DNA from: CAVUQH01 sp963774445
Lineage (GTDB): Bacteria > Myxococcota_A > Polyangia > Haliangiales > Haliangiaceae
NCBI GenBank assembly: GCA_963774445.1
Contig: CAVZFC010000019.1
Location: 1,860,001-1,924,000, forward strand
DNA: 64,000 nucleotides
Reading direction: 5' to 3'
Below, piece after piece: positions 61,270 through 64,000 of the stretch. Numbering within the stretch: the first letter of the stretch is position 1; every line of letters begins with the position of its first letter. The translations under genes and the position numbers were made by a program. The notes beneath the pieces were generated by a model. It saw nothing but the letters and a program-made list of their open reading frames with translations, ran no database searches and had not been told where the DNA came from.

Positions 61270-63945
61270 TCACGAGTAGATGAGGTGTTGCCTGCGCAGG
61301 TAGCGGATGATGGTGCCGCGCCAGTGGACGCTGAGCCGACTGGCCCCGGTCGCCGGGTCGCGAACCAGATAACCGGCCTCGCGGCAGTAGCGCAGGGCAA
61401 AGCGGCAGAACTCGAGCGACATGTTGGTCACGCGCGTCAGCTCGTGGGCGGTCAGGTTTTCTTGCTCGGCGATCGCCTGCAGGACGAAGGCGACGTCGTC
61501 GGGTAGCGCCTGGAGCGCGTTTGCCGTGGGCGCCGAGAACAGCAGCACCCGGACCCTCTTCTGCTCCGGGACCGGCATCAGCGAGCGCAGCCAGAAGTGG
61601 CAAGCGTCGCGCGGGTTGCCGTCGGTGAAGTCCCACAGCAAGCGGAAGTAGCCGTGGGACGTGCCGATGATCTGGCTGGAGACGCTGATCCCCTCGAGCC
61701 GGGTGACCACGAGGTCGGTGAACGATGGCCGGTAGCCGGTGCGGCGCATACGCGAGAGGATCAGCCGGCGCAGGTCGGTGTCGCTCCAGCCGCGCAAGTG
61801 GATGATCTTGCGGAAGTAGGAGATGCGCGCGGCGATGTTGTTGAGGTACTGCCAGGCAAGGTCGTCGAACGAGACCACCCAGAAACAGGCGTCGGCGGTC
61901 TCGTTGACGATGCGGGTAAAGCACTCCCAGGCGTCGAAGCCGCCGACCTGGCGGAGGAACAGGTTGTGGCCGTTGTCCACGGCGATGACGCGCTTCTGCC
62001 CGTCGTGGAGCAGCGACACCAGCGCCCCCTCGGTGGTCGGCTCGCCGGGTAGCTCGAGCATCGCGGCCAGCCGTTTGACCAGCTGCTCGCGGCGCGTGAC
62101 CTTGTCGACGATCGACACCTGGCGGACCGGCTGCTCGAGGCGACTCTCGAGCATCGCCAGGATGGTCGACTTGCCCATGCCAGTCGGGCCGACCAGGGCG
62201 ACCGAGCCGTCGTTGCCGTCTTCGCGCCAGCCGGCGAAGTAGCCGGCGATCTCGTCGAGGCAGGGCGGGGGCGTCGGCCTGTCCTCGGTTGACAGCGGGC
62301 TGTCGGGAAACTCGCTGACAATCTCGGGGGGCAGCTCTTGCGGCTCGACGACGATGCGTCCCTGTTCCTGGGCGTGTTTTTCCACCTGGCGGCGGAACAG
62401 CCACGCCAGCACGCGCTTGGTCGAGTCGAGGTTGGACAGGTGCTGGCGCACGAAGCGGCCGACGGCGCGAACGGCGACGTAGAGGAACGCGGGCAGGACG
62501 ACGAGGACGCCGTAGAAGCGGCGCGAGTGGCGCTGGAGGGCCGGGGCAAAGGCACCGCTCGAGCTGGGCCCACCGACGGCGTGCATGATCCGTGGCCGCC
62601 ACATCAGCAGCGCGATCAGGGCGATCGGGACGATGCCCCAGCAGGCGAGGCGGGCGACGGCGCCGTGTAGCACGCCGCGACCGGTGGCCAGGGCGATCAG
62701 CGCCAGGGTGATGATTACCGGTGTTGCGTAGCGGGTGCCCACGCGCCAAGTTCGGGCCAGGAGCTCCCACGACGAGGGGACGTCGTCGGGCAGCGGCGGG
62801 GGCGCCGGAGCCGACTCGTCGAGCTCTGCCAGGTCGCGCGCCTCGCTGGTCCGCTCGGCATGGCGCACGTTGGCTGCGCGGCAGATGCCCTCGACCAGGC
62901 GGAGCTGCGCGCGGAGGAGCGCAGCCCAGAGGATCACGAGATGGGCGACGATCACTTCGGGCACGGCGCCGGCACCACCGAGCAAGAGGTAGCCGACAGC
63001 CGCGGCGCCGGCGACGAGCAGCGGCGGTCCGAACCCGCGGGCCAGCTCGACCAGCCGCGCGGTCAGCATCCCGACGGTGCCCAGGTGGAGCGAGCGGCCG
63101 ATGGTCGCCACCGTGGCAGTCACCCAGCGATCCCACCTGTGTATCGACACCAGCAGCAGCAGCAGCAGCAGGCCGAGCTCGGTCAGCGACCAGAGCTGGT
63201 GCCCGAGGAGCCACCAGCCGCCGGGCCGGGTCAGCTCGTCTGCGGCCTGGGCCAGGCGGGTGTGGCCCCAGTAAAGGAGCTGGAAGCCGACGACCAGCGC
63301 GTCATCGCCGGCAGCCTCCACCGTGGTGCGGTTGGCTCCGCGCAGGGCGGCGCGACGCGCGGGCGAGGCACGGGCCAGGAGCCCGGCGACCAGCGCGGTC
63401 AGCTCGCGGAGGATCTGGTGGTCGGCGTCGGCGCGATCGTCCAGCAGTGACCGGGCGTCTTCGGTCAGGCTGGCGGCTGTGGCGACCAGCTCGCCGCGCT
63501 CGTGGCGGAGGGCGGCGATGTCGTCCCGATCGCCCAGGGCGTTGACCTCCTCGCCGAGGGCGGGAACGCGGGGGGCGGCCGGGGCGCCGGTGACCAGCGC
63601 CCCGGCGATGTCAACCGCCGCCGCCAGCACGGCGGAGCGGCGCGCCAACACGCGGTCGAGCAGGGCGTCGGCGCGACCCGCCGGGGCGGTCCCCTGGTCC
63701 AGGGCGGCGAGCTCGGCCTCCGCCTCGACGACCAGCGCGCGGTGGGCACGCAGGCGCTGGGCCAGGGCGGCGCGCTCGTCGTCGCGCGCGCGCTGGAACC
63801 GCTGCAGCTGCTCGCGCACGCCGTCCAGGCGCTGGTGGGCTGCCTCGACCGCCGGCTCGCCGAGGCCGTCGCCGGGCGCGGGCGCCTGCGCTCTGGCAAT
63901 GCCCGAGAGCGCGGCGATGATCGCCCAGATTACGAAACCCCTCAC
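61270..63945 (-). CDS. Large membrane protein with C-terminal P-loop NTPase domain
   Basis: The 891-residue protein has a signal peptide (about 1-20), a periplasmic coiled coil (about 30-215), several membrane helices (about 250-270, 305-345, 405-450, 478-495) and a cytoplasmic NTPase. The NTPase has Walker A GPTGMGKST (586-594), a Walker B-like VIAVDN (653-658) and a C-terminal helical/winged-helix part (about 810-880). The N-terminal half resembles the periplasmic coiled coil plus helices of large MscK/MscM channels, whereas the pore is encoded by the next gene, mscS-like. An ATP-driven regulator of that channel is plausible. The start is GTG; TAAGCT lies 9 nt before it. Confidence 0.72.
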   Translation of the reverse strand: MRGFVIWAIIAALSGIARAQAPAPGDGLGEPAVEAAHQRLDGVREQLQRFQRARDDERAALAQRLRAHRALVVEAEAELAALDQGTAPAGRADALLDRVLARRSAVLAAAVDIAGALVTGAPAAPRVPALGEEVNALGDRDDIAALRHERGELVATAASLTEDARSLLDDRADADHQILRELTALVAGLLARASPARRAALRGANRTTVEAAGDDALVVGFQLLYWGHTRLAQAADELTRPGGWWLLGHQLWSLTELGLLLLLLLVSIHRWDRWVTATVATIGRSLHLGTVGMLTARLVELARGFGPPLLVAGAAAVGYLLLGGAGAVPEVIVAHLVILWAALLRAQLRLVEGICRAANVRHAERTSEARDLAELDESAPAPPPLPDDVPSSWELLARTWRVGTRYATPVIITLALIALATGRGVLHGAVARLACWGIVPIALIALLMWRPRIMHAVGGPSSSGAFAPALQRHSRRFYGVLVVLPAFLYVAVRAVGRFVRQHLSNLDSTKRVLAWLFRRQVEKHAQEQGRIVVEPQELPPEIVSEFPDSPLSTEDRPTPPPCLDEIAGYFAGWREDGNDGSVALVGPTGMGKSTILAMLESRLEQPVRQVSIVDKVTRREQLVKRLAAMLELPGEPTTEGALVSLLHDGQKRVIAVDNGHNLFLRQVGGFDAWECFTRIVNETADACFWVVSFDDLAWQYLNNIAARISYFRKIIHLRGWSDTDLRRLILSRMRRTGYRPSFTDLVVTRLEGISVSSQIIGTSHGYFRLLWDFTDGNPRDACHFWLRSLMPVPEQKRVRVLLFSAPTANALQALPDDVAFVLQAIAEQENLTAHELTRVTNMSLEFCRFALRYCREAGYLVRDPATGASRLSVHWRGTIIRYLRRQHLIYS

Positions 63946-64000
63946 CCTGCGCCGAGCTTAGCGCGAAGGGAGGGGCGGTCGGAGCCGGGAAACCGGTTTC

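Overview
The window is GC-rich DNA (roughly 70% G+C) with dense, mostly co-directional genes, many joined by ATGA or GTGA start/stop overlaps and many using GTG starts. Lipoproteins with Asp/Ala/Gly-rich linkers, OmpA proteins with thrombospondin type 3 repeats, von Willebrand A lipoproteins, PilZ and FecR proteins and a Gld-type ABC exporter suggest a Myxococcota-like (deltaproteobacterial) chromosome. No rRNA, tRNA, CRISPR, phage or IS element was seen. LAYOUT. 1-6.6 kb: the end of a PHP-domain protein, a macro-domain protein divergent from a ClpB-like AAA+ ATPase whose C-terminal third is an RF2-like release-factor module without GGQ or SPF motifs, then a MotB/OmpA-like protein, a zinc-ribbon protein, a lipoprotein and a small outer-membrane protein. 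6.7-18.0 kb: a ten-gene branched-chain amino-acid operon, ilvB-ilvN-ilvC-leuA-leuC-leuD-cimA-leuB-HD hydrolase-hisC-like; cimA implies isoleucine synthesis from pyruvate via citramalate. 18.0-18.6 kb: a non-coding block of REP-like elements around about 310 bp of GCGTTG/GCGTTC hexamer repeat. 18.6-23.8 kb: EVE protein, a frameshifted metallo-beta-lactamase-fold gene, Fe superoxide dismutase with a clear terminator, a membrane-anchored nuclease-like protein, an HtrA protease and an agmatine-deiminase-family protein. 23.8-28.7 kb: GldA/GldF/GldG-type ABC system plus DUF4340 protein; the gldG-like gene carries a frameshift. 28.8-36.2 kb: radical SAM protein, a three-subunit xanthine-dehydrogenase-type operon ending in a lipoprotein, a duplicated-domain membrane protein, and a diguanylate cyclase whose receiver has Glu in place of the phospho-acceptor Asp. 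36.3-43.1 kb: a PfkB sugar kinase and a self-contained NAD operon, pncB-prs-like-nadE-nrtR-pncA, with a sigma70 promoter overlapped by an inverted repeat that is a likely NrtR operator. 43.1-49.2 kb: Tat-exported phosphoesterase, YkgJ-like Cys-cluster protein, beta-propeller lipoprotein, Cys-rich lipoprotein, Fur-family regulator and a four-domain S1 protein. 49.3-64 kb: ECF sigma factor, FecR-like protein and OmpA/TSP3 porin-like protein; vWA lipoproteins; a FecR-domain lipoprotein with a Lys/Val/Pro-rich repeat tail; GNAT and PilZ proteins; and a membrane P-loop ATPase followed by an MscS channel. HOW IT WORKS TOGETHER. The two clear metabolic modules are branched-chain amino-acid synthesis and NAD salvage/synthesis under likely NrtR control. 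Much of the rest is envelope: lipoproteins, OmpA-like anchors, sensors and channels. Many transcription-unit starts have a TANNNT -10 box only 6-9 nt before the start codon and no Shine-Dalgarno sequence, suggesting widespread leaderless transcription. Two single-base frameshifts in short A/T runs may be assembly errors or real lesions.
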